Assembly: GCF_001984125.1 (NCBI RefSeq)
Contig: NZ_MTQL01000007.1
Coordinates: 1,426,001 to 1,490,000, forward strand
Direction: 5' to 3'
Length of the DNA stretch: 64,000 bases
DNA from: Leifsonia sp. ALI-44-B
GTDB taxonomy: Bacteria; Actinomycetota; Actinomycetes; Actinomycetales; Microbacteriaceae
The notes under the pieces are model-generated. The model searched no databases and was not told where the DNA came from. It saw only the letters and a list, made by a program, of their open reading frames with translations. Position 1 is the first letter of the stretch. Each line of letters begins with the position of its first letter. Below, piece after piece: positions 1 through 8,444 of this stretch. The translations under genes were made by a program, and so were the position numbers.

Positions 1-279
1 TCCGCCATCGCCGGCCCCGCGTTCGTGCGCGCGACCGTCGAGCTCGAGGCGCCCACCGACCTGTTCCTCGACACCACCACGCTCGGCAAGGGCGTGGCCT
101 GGGTGAACGGTTTCAACCTCGGCCGTTACTGGCGCCGGGGCCCGCAGAACACGCTCTACGTTCCCGCCTCGACCCTGAAGCCCGGCGCGAACGAGATCGT
201 GCTCTTCGAACTGCACGCCATCCCCGACGCGACCCTCTCGTTCGTGAGAGCCGCCGACCTCGGTCACACCGAGTTCTAG
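1..279 (+). CDS. C-terminal end of a GH35-type beta-galactosidase (5' end outside window)
   Basis: The frame is open from base 1 and stops at 279, giving about 92 residues. The motif VNGFNLGRYW, followed by RGPQNTLYVPASTLKPG, is the conserved end of the last galactose-binding jelly-roll domain of bacterial and plant GH35 beta-galactosidases, where it closes the sugar-binding face. The catalytic domain lies upstream of the window. GH35 enzymes release terminal beta-galactose. A GC-rich hairpin follows directly at 284-311, so this is the last gene of its transcript. The neighbouring GH30 and GH43 genes suggest that it trims galactan oligosaccharides. The domain call is good; substrate specificity is inferred. 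Confidence 0.75.
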   Translation, partial: SAIAGPAFVRATVELEAPTDLFLDTTTLGKGVAWVNGFNLGRYWRRGPQNTLYVPASTLKPGANEIVLFELHAIPDATLSFVRAADLGHTEF

Positions 280-283
280 ATCA

Positions 284-311
284 CCGCGGGCCGGCCACGG
301 TCGGCCCGCGG
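284..311 (+). terminator. Intrinsic-type terminator after GH35 gene
   Basis: A perfect 10-bp stem (CCGCGGGCCG at 284-293 against CGGCCCGCGG at 302-311) with an 8-nt loop begins 5 bases after the stop codon. There is no U-run, which is common for actinobacterial terminators. Confidence 0.6.
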
Positions 312-423
312 GTCCAACCCCGAAGTACGACATACCCGCAGCACCAACCCATCAGCACCACCGCACCACCCGCATGACCCGATGCACCCTCATCACACGC
401 AATGAAGCGAAAGGGAACGTCCC

Positions 424-3400
424 ATGACAGCACGAACACCCCGGGGTCGCCGACTCCGGCGCACCGTCTCGATGGCACTGACGGGCGCGCTCGCCGCCTC
501 CGGTGTCGCCCTCGCCGGAGCGGGGGCGCACGCGGCGCCCGCGGCGACGGCGCCGGCCCAGGCCGTCACCTCCCAGGCTGCCGTGGCCGCGGCATCCGCC
601 ACCCAGACGATCACGCCGGACCCGTCCTACCAGCAGCCCGAGTTCGAGGGCTGGGGCACGAGCCTCGTCTGGTTCGCCAACGCCACGGGCGACTACCCCG
701 ACGAGGTGCGCAACAAGCTCGCCGACATGGTCTTCGGAAAAGACGGCCTGAACCTCAACATCGCGCGCTACAACGTGGGCGGCGGCGACGCGCCCGAGAC
801 GCGCTCCTACCTGCGCCCGGGCGGCGACGTCGAGGGCTGGTGGAAGCGCCCGGCCGGCCTCGACCAGAACGCGCGCGACTGGTGGAACCCCGACGACGAC
901 AGCATGTGGAACTTCGACGCCGACCCCACGCAGCGCTGGTGGGTGCAGGCCGCCAAGGCCCGCGGCGTCGATAAATGGGAGACGTTCTCCAACTCGCCGC
1001 CCTACTTCATGACCAACAGCGGCGTGGTCTCGGGTGCTGTCGACAAGAACGCCGACCAGATGCGCGCGGCCGATATCGACGATTTCGCGGCCTACATGGC
1101 CCGCGCCACCGAGCACCTCGAAGACGCCGAGGGCATCACGGTCGACACGATCGACCTGCTGAACGAGCCCTGGAACGGATACTGGACCGCCTACGGGCGA
1201 CAGGAGGGCGCGAACATCCCGCCCGCCACGCAGGAGAAAATCTTCGCCGCGCTGGCTAAGGCCCAGGTGAAGTACGGCAGCGACTCGAAGATCTCGGGCA
1301 TGGACGAGACCAACCCGGGCCGCTTCGCGAGCACCTGGAACGGCTACGCCGACGCCACCAAGAACCTCATCGAGCAACTCAACGTGCACACCTACGGCAC
1401 GGGCCAGCGCTCGAGCGTGCGCGATATCGCGAAGGCCGCCGACAAACCGCTGTGGATGAGCGAGGTCGAGGGCTCGTGGGGCAACGGCCAGAACTTCGAG
1501 TCGATGGCCCCCGGCCTCGGCATGGCCGGCCGCATCACCGACGACCTGCGCGAGCTCGAGCCGTCGGCCTGGGTGTTCTGGCAGCCCGTCGAGGACTACG
1601 ACAACATGACGCCCGCCGCCGAGAACGCCAACTGGGGAAGCATCCAGCTGCCCTTCAACGGCAACGAGACGGGCGACTACACGATCCGCACGAACACCAA
1701 ATACAACACCGTGCGTAACTACACGCACTACATCGAGCCGGGCGACCACATCGTCGGCGTCAACGACACCAAGACGACGGCCGCGATCGACGGGGATGGT
1801 TCGGGCGCGACGCTCGTCTCCATCAACGACGCGACGGCCGCCAAGACCGTGGCCATCGACCTGACGAAGTTCGCCTCGACCGCGGGCGCCACCGTGACGC
1901 CCATCGTGACCGACGCCTCGGGCGCGCTCGTGGCGCAGCCCGCCATCCCCGTGACCGACGGATCGGCCACCGTCACGCTGCCCGCCGCCTCCGTCACGAC
2001 CCTCGTGGTCGACGGGGTCTCGGGCGTCGCCGACGACGCGAGCATCTTCACCGATCGCGGCGTCTACCAGCTGACGAGCGCTCACGCCTCGAAGGCTCTC
2101 TCGGCCGCCGCCGGGAAGGTCACGCAGGAGAACGTCGACCAGACGAAGGGCGCGCAGCACTGGCGCGTCGAGAAGTTGACCGACGGCGTTTCGAACCGCG
2201 AGGAGTACCGCGTGCTCAACGTGGCGAGCGGGCAGGCCCTGTCGGCGTCGTCGCGCACGGCTCTGACCACCGCGTCCGCCTCCGGAACCGCGGGTGTGCA
2301 GCCCGCCGCCTCGCGCTGGATACTGTCGACGACGGGTGACGGAAGCTACACGTTCGTGAACAAGGCCTACGGCACGCTGCTCGACGTGGGCGGTCAGTCG
2401 ACGGCGGCCGGAGCATCCGTGGGTCTGTGGACGGGATCGTCGGCCGACAACCAGCGCTTCATCGTGTCGGACCTGTCGCTGTCGGATGTCGCCCCCGTGC
2501 GCGTCTTCACGGCGCCCGGCGTGACGCCCGCCTTGCCCGAGACCGTTTCGGCCACGCAGGCTTCGGGCGCAACGGCGCAGGTGCCCGTCGCCTGGACGAC
2601 CGACGGCGTCGACTTCTCGGCCGCCGGCGTCGTCGCCGTGACGGGTGTCGCGACCGGACCCGCGGGGGACACGCGCGACGTGACCGCCGAGGTGGTCGTC
2701 GGCACGCTCGCCTCGACGCTGCCCGCCCGCGCCAAGACGTGGCTCGGGCACGAACCCGAGCTGCCCGCCACCGTCACCGCGGTGACCGAGGGTGGCGAAC
2801 AGGTCGACGTGGCCGTCACGTGGGATCTCGACGAGGTCGACGCCGACGCCTGGGACACCGTCGGAACCGTGACCGTTTCGGGTGCGACGACTGCGGGCTC
2901 CGTGCCCGCGACCGTGCGCGTGCAGGTCACGAACCCGTCGCTCGTCAACGTGGCGCTCGCGCCGAACGGCACGCCCACGGCATCCTTCAGCGGACAGTGG
3001 GACAAGGTGACCAACGTGAACGACGGCGTGGTCGACTCGAATCGCTGGACGAACTGGGTGTCGGGGCAGTGGCGCCCGAGCGACTGGGTGCAGATGGATC
3101 TCGCCACCGAGACCACCATCGACCACGTCACGCTGCGCTTCTACAACGACAACGGCGGAACCCTGCCGGCCGATACCGTGCAGCTGAGCTGGTGGGATGC
3201 CGCGGCCTCGGCCTGGGTGCCCGTCAACGCCCAGCCCACCACGGTGACCGAGGATGTCTTCGAGCTCGCCACCCCCGTGACGACGTCGAAGCTGCGCGCC
3301 ACCATGACGGCCCGCGCCAACGCGTGCATCGCGCTGTCGGAATTCGAGGTGTGGGCGCCCGGCGCGCCCGGTGTCGGAACCGATGCGACGCTCGACCAGC

Positions 3401-4047
3401 TGACCGTGAACGGTGAGGCCGTTGCCGGGTTCGATGCCGAGACGCTCGAATACCGGGTGCCGATCGCGGCGCTGACCGAGGGTGCGGATGCGGCAGCCGA
3501 TGCCGCTCCGGCCGCGAGGGTGTCGTCGGCCGCCGGTTCGACCGCCGTCGCCGTCGCCGCCGTTCCGGCTTCGCGGGTCTCCGCGCTCGCGGTTGCCGCC
3601 GAGGCACCCGTTTTGGGCGCACGCTCGGCCGACCCGTACGCGACCGTGACGATCGCGCAGCCCGATGCGGCGGCCGCCGAGCCCGTCGGAACCGTGACGG
3701 TCGCCGCCGAGAACGGTGAGGCGTCGTCGACCTATACGGTTCGTTTCGTGGCCGATGCCGTGGAGCCGGTCGACCCGACCGACCCGGGCACCGGCGGCGG
3801 TACGCCCGGAACAGGCACGCCCGGTGCAGGGAGCGGTTCTGGTTCCGGCGCTGGTTCGGGTTCGGGCGCTGGTTCGGGTTCCGGGGCCGGAACGGCCAAC
3901 GGTTCGAACTGGCTCGCGAACTCGGGTGCGCAGGTGGGCGGCTTCGCTGCCCTCGGCGCGCTGCTGCTCGCGGCCGGCGCGGCGCTCGTCGTCGTGCGTC
4001 GACGCCGCGCGGGTTCGACCAGTGCAGGTTCGACAAGCGCGGAGTAG
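424..4047 (+). CDS. Secreted, wall-anchored modular GH30 glycosidase (probable endo-beta-1,6-galactanase)
   Basis: The 1207-residue protein starts with an Arg-rich signal peptide (about residues 1-38, ending AHA). A GH30 catalytic domain follows (about 55-520), with acid/base Glu248 in the LLNEPW motif and nucleophile Glu347 in LWMSEVEG. Then come a ricin-type beta-trefoil (about 545-690), two Ig-like domains (about 700-845), an F5/8-type discoidin domain (about 847-985), a cadherin-like segment starting DATLDQLTVNG, a Gly/Ser linker, an LANSG motif at 1164-1168, a membrane helix and an RRRR tail. This last arrangement resembles a sortase signal of the LAxTG class with Ser for Thr. The closest subfamily by motif is GH30 endo-beta-1,6-galactanase. 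The ATG at 424 has GAAAGGGA upstream. Substrate is inferred from motif and neighbours. Confidence 0.85.
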   Translation: MTARTPRGRRLRRTVSMALTGALAASGVALAGAGAHAAPAATAPAQAVTSQAAVAAASATQTITPDPSYQQPEFEGWGTSLVWFANATGDYPDEVRNKLADMVFGKDGLNLNIARYNVGGGDAPETRSYLRPGGDVEGWWKRPAGLDQNARDWWNPDDDSMWNFDADPTQRWWVQAAKARGVDKWETFSNSPPYFMTNSGVVSGAVDKNADQMRAADIDDFAAYMARATEHLEDAEGITVDTIDLLNEPWNGYWTAYGRQEGANIPPATQEKIFAALAKAQVKYGSDSKISGMDETNPGRFASTWNGYADATKNLIEQLNVHTYGTGQRSSVRDIAKAADKPLWMSEVEGSWGNGQNFESMAPGLGMAGRITDDLRELEPSAWVFWQPVEDYDNMTPAAENANWGSIQLPFNGNETGDYTIRTNTKYNTVRNYTHYIEPGDHIVGVNDTKTTAAIDGDGSGATLVSINDATAAKTVAIDLTKFASTAGATVTPIVTDASGALVAQPAIPVTDGSATVTLPAASVTTLVVDGVSGVADDASIFTDRGVYQLTSAHASKALSAAAGKVTQENVDQTKGAQHWRVEKLTDGVSNREEYRVLNVASGQALSASSRTALTTASASGTAGVQPAASRWILSTTGDGSYTFVNKAYGTLLDVGGQSTAAGASVGLWTGSSADNQRFIVSDLSLSDVAPVRVFTAPGVTPALPETVSATQASGATAQVPVAWTTDGVDFSAAGVVAVTGVATGPAGDTRDVTAEVVVGTLASTLPARAKTWLGHEPELPATVTAVTEGGEQVDVAVTWDLDEVDADAWDTVGTVTVSGATTAGSVPATVRVQVTNPSLVNVALAPNGTPTASFSGQWDKVTNVNDGVVDSNRWTNWVSGQWRPSDWVQMDLATETTIDHVTLRFYNDNGGTLPADTVQLSWWDAAASAWVPVNAQPTTVTEDVFELATPVTTSKLRATMTARANACIALSEFEVWAPGAPGVGTDATLDQLTVNGEAVAGFDAETLEYRVPIAALTEGADAAADAAPAARVSSAAGSTAVAVAAVPASRVSALAVAAEAPVLGARSADPYATVTIAQPDAAAAEPVGTVTVAAENGEASSTYTVRFVADAVEPVDPTDPGTGGGTPGTGTPGAGSGSGSGAGSGSGAGSGSGAGTANGSNWLANSGAQVGGFAALGALLLAAGAALVVVRRRRAGSTSAGSTSAE

Positions 4048-4053
4048 CTGAGA

Positions 4054-4084
4054 CGGGTGCGGGTCGTTCGTCGGCCCGCACCCG
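4054..4084 (+). terminator. Terminator or processing hairpin between GH30 and GH43 genes
   Basis: The 10-bp arms CGGGTGCGGG (4054-4063) and CCCGCACCCG (4075-4084) are perfect, and a pyrimidine-rich stretch follows. It lies 7 nt after the GH30 stop and 55 nt before the next ATG. It may terminate transcription fully or partly. Confidence 0.55.
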
Positions 4085-4125
4085 CTCCTCGCTCTCTGCA
4101 CCTTTCTTCTCCTTCCACACCGACG

Positions 4126-4138
4126 TGAAAGCGATTCA
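4126..4138. promoter_or_regulatory. Possible operator TGAA-N5-TTCA abutting the start codon
   Basis: TGAAAGCGATTCA touches the ATG of the RCC1-GH43 gene. Its half-sites are symmetric, and the TGAAAGCG core resembles half-sites of LacI-family sugar repressors. It also overlaps the only purine-rich ribosome-binding candidate. Only one copy was seen, so the assignment is weak. Confidence 0.25.
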
Positions 4139-7100
4139 ATGACCTCTCGTTCCTTCAAGCGGCCGTGCGCGGCCGCCCTCGCCCTCGCCGGGGGTTTCCT
4201 CCTGGCCACGGGCCCGGTCTCGGCGGCGCTCGCCGCGGCCGCCCCGACTCCGTCGGCTACCGCCGGCGATTCCGCACCCACCCCTGTGGCCTGGGGCTCC
4301 TCAGCCGTGCCCGCCGAGCTCGCCACGGCATCGGGCGCTGGCCTCGCCGCCGGCCTCGACCACACCCTCTTCCTCGCCGCCGACGGCGGCGAGGCGGCCT
4401 GGGGCGCGAACGGTTTCGGCCAAGCATCCGTGCCCGCCGCGCTCGCCGACCGCACCGTGACGCAGATCGCAGCCGGCGCCAACCATTCCCTCGCTCTCAC
4501 CTCCGAGGGCGACGTCGTGGCCTGGGGCCGCGACGGCGACGACCAGACCGACGTGCCGTCCGCGGCCACGCGCGTGCTGCAGATCGCCGCCGGCGGCTCC
4601 AACTCGCTCGCCGTGCTCGAAAACGGCTCCCTCGTGGCCTGGGGCGACAACGGCTTCGGCCAGAACGATGTCCCCGCCACGCTCGACGGCGAAACGGTCA
4701 CGAGCGCGGCCATCGGCTCGGGCTTCACGCTCGCCGCCACCGCCGACGGCGATGTCGTGGCCTGGGGCCGCTCCGACGTGGGCCAGCTCGAGGTTCCGGA
4801 CGCCCTCGCCGACGAAGAGGTCGTGCAGGTCGCGGCCGGCACCGACCAGGCGCTCGCGCTCACCGACGACGGCCGCGTCTTCGCCTGGGGTGGCGACGCC
4901 TTCGGCCAGGCGGATGCGCCGGCCACCGTCACCGCGCCCGGATCCGACATCGCGACCCTCGCCGCGGGCCCGTACTTCTCGGCGGCACTGACCGCCGACG
5001 GCGACGCGATCGTGTGGGGCAAACAGGATGCCCGCGCAGCCGACCTGCCGGACGGACCCCTTGCCGCGATCGCCGCCACCGAAACCGGTGCGACGGCTCT
5101 CGCGGGCGCGGCGCCCGCCTTCGGCTCGGCACCGGGAGGCGCGGGCAACACGCCCGAGTCCCTCCCCGGCGAGCCGACGACGCCCACCGAACCCGGCCAG
5201 CCCGGCACGCAGCCCGGCACCGGCGCCGGCACGGGCTCCGGCTCCGGCACGGACGCCGGTTCAGGCGCCGGAACGAGCACGGGCTCGGGAACGAACGGCT
5301 CGACCCCCGGAGGCCTCGCCCTCTCGGGCGTCGACCTCGCTACGATGCTCGCGCTCGCCGTCGCCATCCTCGGCGCCGCGACCGGTTTGCTCGTCGCTGT
5401 CCGCCGTTCGCGCTACGCCGTTTCGTCGGCAAGCGCAGCGTCGATCCTCGACGAGGATGCAGCCTCTGCTCCCTCTGCTCCCTCTGCTCCCTCCGGGCCG
5501 GCCGCAGCCACCTCAGCAGACGCCGACACGGCAGCCGTCGCATCCGAGCCCCGCCGCTCTCGCAACCACAAGCTGCGTCGCACCTTCGGCCGCGGCGCCG
5601 CCCTCACCACGGCCCTCGGCCTCGCGGTCACGGGTTCGCTCGCCGCCCAGCCGCCCGCAGCGGCCGACGCCGCCGCGCTCGCCCCCACCTACCCGAGTCC
5701 CACCCTGCAGCAGCTCGTCGAGAACGACTTCGTGCTCTACTTCGCCAACGCGGGAACCGCCAACCCCGGCGCCGTATCGCCCGGCGACCACATCGGCCTT
5801 TTCCAGAAGAAGACCGACCAGCCCTACGGTCTCGACCAGGCCACGGGCGGCAGCTGGGGTTACGTCTCCGATGCCAACAGCACGCCGACCGCCAACGATT
5901 CGGCGGGCACCGACAAGACGGCCTCGCTGCGCTACGACAAGCCGCCGACCGGCGCCAAGCTCGACACGCGTTCTGTGGATTACGCCTTCGACCTTCCCGA
6001 GGGTTCGTATGACGTGAGCTTCGGTTTCCAGCTGCCGTCCGGCTGGACCAACCGCGACGTCGACCTGCGGGCAGAGGGCCGCAGCCTCGAACGAGTCAAT
6101 GCGCCATCCGGAAGCCTGCTCGAACGCACCTATACGGTCGAGGTCACCGACGGCACGCTCGACCTCGAGGTGCACAGCCCCGCCGGCCGCACCAACGCCT
6201 ACACCGATCCGGCCGTCAACTACCTGATCGTGCGCGCGCCGAAGACCTACGGCGCCGAGCTGCTGGCCGAGAAGATCCGCACCGTCACCCTGGGCGCCGC
6301 TCAGCGCGAGGGCTATGCGGATGACTCGCTCGCCGCCCTCGACGCCGAGATCGCCCGCGCGCAGAAGCTCGTGACCGCCGGATCGACCGACACCGCCGCC
6401 ATCCGGGCCTCGTATGACGCCCTCGGCTCGGCATTTGTGGCGCTCCGCCCGCTCGTCACCTACGACTCGTTCCGCCCGGGACAGGCGTGGGTCGACGACA
6501 ACGGAAACCCGATCCAGGCTCACGGCGGCCAGGTCGTGCCGTCGAAGGACGCCGACGGCCGCACGCTCTACTACTGGTACGGCGAGGACCGCTGGAACGG
6601 ATACTCGGCCAGCCGCGGCGTGCACGTCTACTCGTCGTACGACCTTTACAACTGGCACGACGAGGGTCTCGCCCTGCAGGCCATGTCGGCGCCCGGCCAA
6701 TTCGAGGACGACGCCTACTTCGCCGAGCTCTACGCCGACTACACGGCGGAGCAGAAGGCCGCCGTCTACCGCGACCTCGGAACGGTGCAGACCGACCCGA
6801 ACGTGAACGCCGCCATCCTCGAACGCCCCAAGGTGATCTACAACGAGAGCACCGACCAGTGGGTGCTGTGGGTGCACGCCGACGGGCCGAGCGCGACCTC
6901 CAACGCGCAATACGCCAAGGCCAACGCGGGTGTCGCGGTGTCGGATTCGCCCACGGGACCGTTCCGCTACGTCGACAGCTACCGGTTGAACGTGGCGCCA
7001 GAAGGTGAGCCGAACTACCAGCCCGACAGCCCCGGCATGGCGCGCGACATGAACCTGTTCGTCGACACCGACAAGACCGGCTACATCATCTACGCCAGCG

Positions 7101-8302
7101 AAGAAAACCTCACTCTGTTCGTCTCGAAACTGAGCTCGAACTACATGTTCCTCTCGACCTCCGTGGAGAAAGCCGAAAAGGGTGTCGACTTCACCCGCGC
7201 CTATATCGGCGGGCAACGTGAGGCCCCGGCCGTGTTCCTCTACCAGGGCACGTACTACCTGATCACGTCGGGGGCCACGGGCTGGAACCCGAACCCGGCG
7301 AAATACGCCACGGCGACGAGCATGCTGGGGGAGTGGACCGACAAGGGCAACCCGGCGACGGGTCCCACGGCATCCACGACCCACGGCAGCCAGTCGACGT
7401 CGGTCATTCCGATCGACCCGGCCGCGGGCAAGTTCATCTACATGGGCGACCGTTGGACGCCCAACGACCTGAAGAACGCGCCCGCCGTCTGGCTGCCGCT
7501 CGAATTCGGCGAGCAGGGCCAGCTGTCGCTCAACTGGTACGACGAGTGGACGCTCGACGACCTCGAGGGCAAGGGTTCGGTGAGTGTCGACCTCGAGCTC
7601 CCGGCGACCGTGACACTGGGGGATGCGGCCAGCCTGCCGACCTCCGCCACCGTCACGTCCTCGGGCGTCACGTCGAAGCGCACCGTCACCTGGGCGGCCG
7701 CGTCCCTCGACGTTCCCGGTCCCGTCACGCTCACGGCATCCGTCGAGGGCGTCGCCAAACCGATCACCCGCCAGACGATCGTCGTGCCGAAGGGCCTGCG
7801 CTACCTCGTGGATGCCGGGGGCGCCGCGTCACCCGAATACGACGCAATCCGTTCCGCCGTCGCCGACCAAGCGCCCCTGCTGAACTCGACGTTCGATCAG
7901 CAACTCGCCGCCGACCCGGCGACGGGTCTCCGCTGGGGCAGCACGAACCCGGCAACGGGCACGAACACGGGCTCGCTGTTCGAGTCGCTGCGCTACGTCT
8001 CGGCCACCGCGCCCGACAAGCGCCTCGGCTACCGCTTCGAGGGTCTGGATGCCGGCAGCTACGACGTCTACGTGGGCCTCTACGACCCGTGGTCGCAGTG
8101 GGCGAAGAATCGCCGCGCAGCCATCGCTGTCAACGGCGAGCAGGTCGTCGCAGCCCAGCCCATCACGGGCCAGAACACGGTCGCGTCGCTCCCGAATCGC
8201 GCCGTAGCCGCCGACGGCGCCCTCGACCTGACGCTCACCCCCGTGGGCTCGGGCGACGGCACCGACGTGCAACTCAGCTGGATCATGATCGTCCAGCGCT
8301 AG
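4139..8302 (+). CDS. RCC1-repeat surface protein fused in frame to a GH43 exo-beta-1,3-galactanase-like enzyme
   Basis: This single 1387-residue frame carries what look like two complete export units. Residues 1-30 are a signal peptide. Residues about 40-330 hold RCC1-type repeats (recurrent VAWG and AAGxxHSLAL motifs). A Pro/Gly/Ser linker and LALSGVD precede a membrane helix (about 397-421) with a basic tail. A 60-residue Ala/Ser/Pro stretch follows, then an RRSRNHKLRRTFGRG segment with a second hydrophobic, signal-like stretch (about 485-509). After that come a malectin/CBM-like domain, a GH43 catalytic region (about 778-1145; ERPKVIYN and GSQSTSV motifs as in exo-beta-1,3-galactanases), an Ig-like domain and a second malectin-like domain. 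No frameshift or stop separates the halves. The protein could be two-pass membrane bound with both domains outside. The family calls are good; the topology is inferred. Confidence 0.8.
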   Translation: MTSRSFKRPCAAALALAGGFLLATGPVSAALAAAAPTPSATAGDSAPTPVAWGSSAVPAELATASGAGLAAGLDHTLFLAADGGEAAWGANGFGQASVPAALADRTVTQIAAGANHSLALTSEGDVVAWGRDGDDQTDVPSAATRVLQIAAGGSNSLAVLENGSLVAWGDNGFGQNDVPATLDGETVTSAAIGSGFTLAATADGDVVAWGRSDVGQLEVPDALADEEVVQVAAGTDQALALTDDGRVFAWGGDAFGQADAPATVTAPGSDIATLAAGPYFSAALTADGDAIVWGKQDARAADLPDGPLAAIAATETGATALAGAAPAFGSAPGGAGNTPESLPGEPTTPTEPGQPGTQPGTGAGTGSGSGTDAGSGAGTSTGSGTNGSTPGGLALSGVDLATMLALAVAILGAATGLLVAVRRSRYAVSSASAASILDEDAASAPSAPSAPSGPAAATSADADTAAVASEPRRSRNHKLRRTFGRGAALTTALGLAVTGSLAAQPPAAADAAALAPTYPSPTLQQLVENDFVLYFANAGTANPGAVSPGDHIGLFQKKTDQPYGLDQATGGSWGYVSDANSTPTANDSAGTDKTASLRYDKPPTGAKLDTRSVDYAFDLPEGSYDVSFGFQLPSGWTNRDVDLRAEGRSLERVNAPSGSLLERTYTVEVTDGTLDLEVHSPAGRTNAYTDPAVNYLIVRAPKTYGAELLAEKIRTVTLGAAQREGYADDSLAALDAEIARAQKLVTAGSTDTAAIRASYDALGSAFVALRPLVTYDSFRPGQAWVDDNGNPIQAHGGQVVPSKDADGRTLYYWYGEDRWNGYSASRGVHVYSSYDLYNWHDEGLALQAMSAPGQFEDDAYFAELYADYTAEQKAAVYRDLGTVQTDPNVNAAILERPKVIYNESTDQWVLWVHADGPSATSNAQYAKANAGVAVSDSPTGPFRYVDSYRLNVAPEGEPNYQPDSPGMARDMNLFVDTDKTGYIIYASEENLTLFVSKLSSNYMFLSTSVEKAEKGVDFTRAYIGGQREAPAVFLYQGTYYLITSGATGWNPNPAKYATATSMLGEWTDKGNPATGPTASTTHGSQSTSVIPIDPAAGKFIYMGDRWTPNDLKNAPAVWLPLEFGEQGQLSLNWYDEWTLDDLEGKGSVSVDLELPATVTLGDAASLPTSATVTSSGVTSKRTVTWAAASLDVPGPVTLTASVEGVAKPITRQTIVVPKGLRYLVDAGGAASPEYDAIRSAVADQAPLLNSTFDQQLAADPATGLRWGSTNPATGTNTGSLFESLRYVSATAPDKRLGYRFEGLDAGSYDVYVGLYDPWSQWAKNRRAAIAVNGEQVVAAQPITGQNTVASLPNRAVAADGALDLTLTPVGSGDGTDVQLSWIMIVQR
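5464..5490 (+). repeat. Three 9-bp tandem repeats in the fusion joint
   Basis: CTCTGCTCC is repeated three times and encodes Ser-Ala-Pro units in the predicted cytoplasmic linker between the two halves of the RCC1-GH43 protein. Because the unit is 9 bp, length changes would preserve the frame. Confidence 0.7.
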
Positions 8303-8320
8303 CGCGCCGCGCGCAAAGTC

Positions 8321-8352
8321 AGGGGTGGGTGCCGGTACCGGCACCCACCCCT
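8321..8352. terminator. Perfect 32-bp palindromic terminator
   Basis: The sequence from 8321 to 8352 is its own reverse complement (arms AGGGGTGGGTGCCG and CGGCACCCACCCCT around GTAC) and is followed by TTTCGCTTG. It begins 18 nt after the GH43 stop and separates the glycosidase locus from the lower-GC cassette. Confidence 0.8.
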
Positions 8353-8379
8353 TTCGCTTGCCCTTCCCGGTGAACTATC

Positions 8380-8394
8380 AGTATGAGAAATACT
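8380..8394. promoter_or_regulatory. Inverted repeat upstream of the three-gene cassette
   Basis: AGTAT-GAGAA-ATACT is a perfect 5-bp inverted repeat in an AT-rich patch about 50 bp before the cassette's first ATG. That position suits an operator or promoter element. The arms are short, so this is tentative. Confidence 0.3.
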
Positions 8395-8444
8395 CACTCG
8401 GGAGGGTGAAGGTATCGAGATTCGACGACGAATAGGAGATACCC

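Noticed and set aside
352-5367. Very long open frame (1671 codons) on the minus strand opposite the GH30 and GH43 genes
   Set aside because: It is Arg/Gly/His-rich without recognisable domains, has no start signal, and exists because the plus-strand genes have almost only G or C in third positions.
5400-5670. Frameshift joining two genes in the RCC1-GH43 protein
   Set aside because: The frame runs through without a break and both halves are in the same frame; a hidden sequencing error cannot be excluded but nothing in the sequence shows one.
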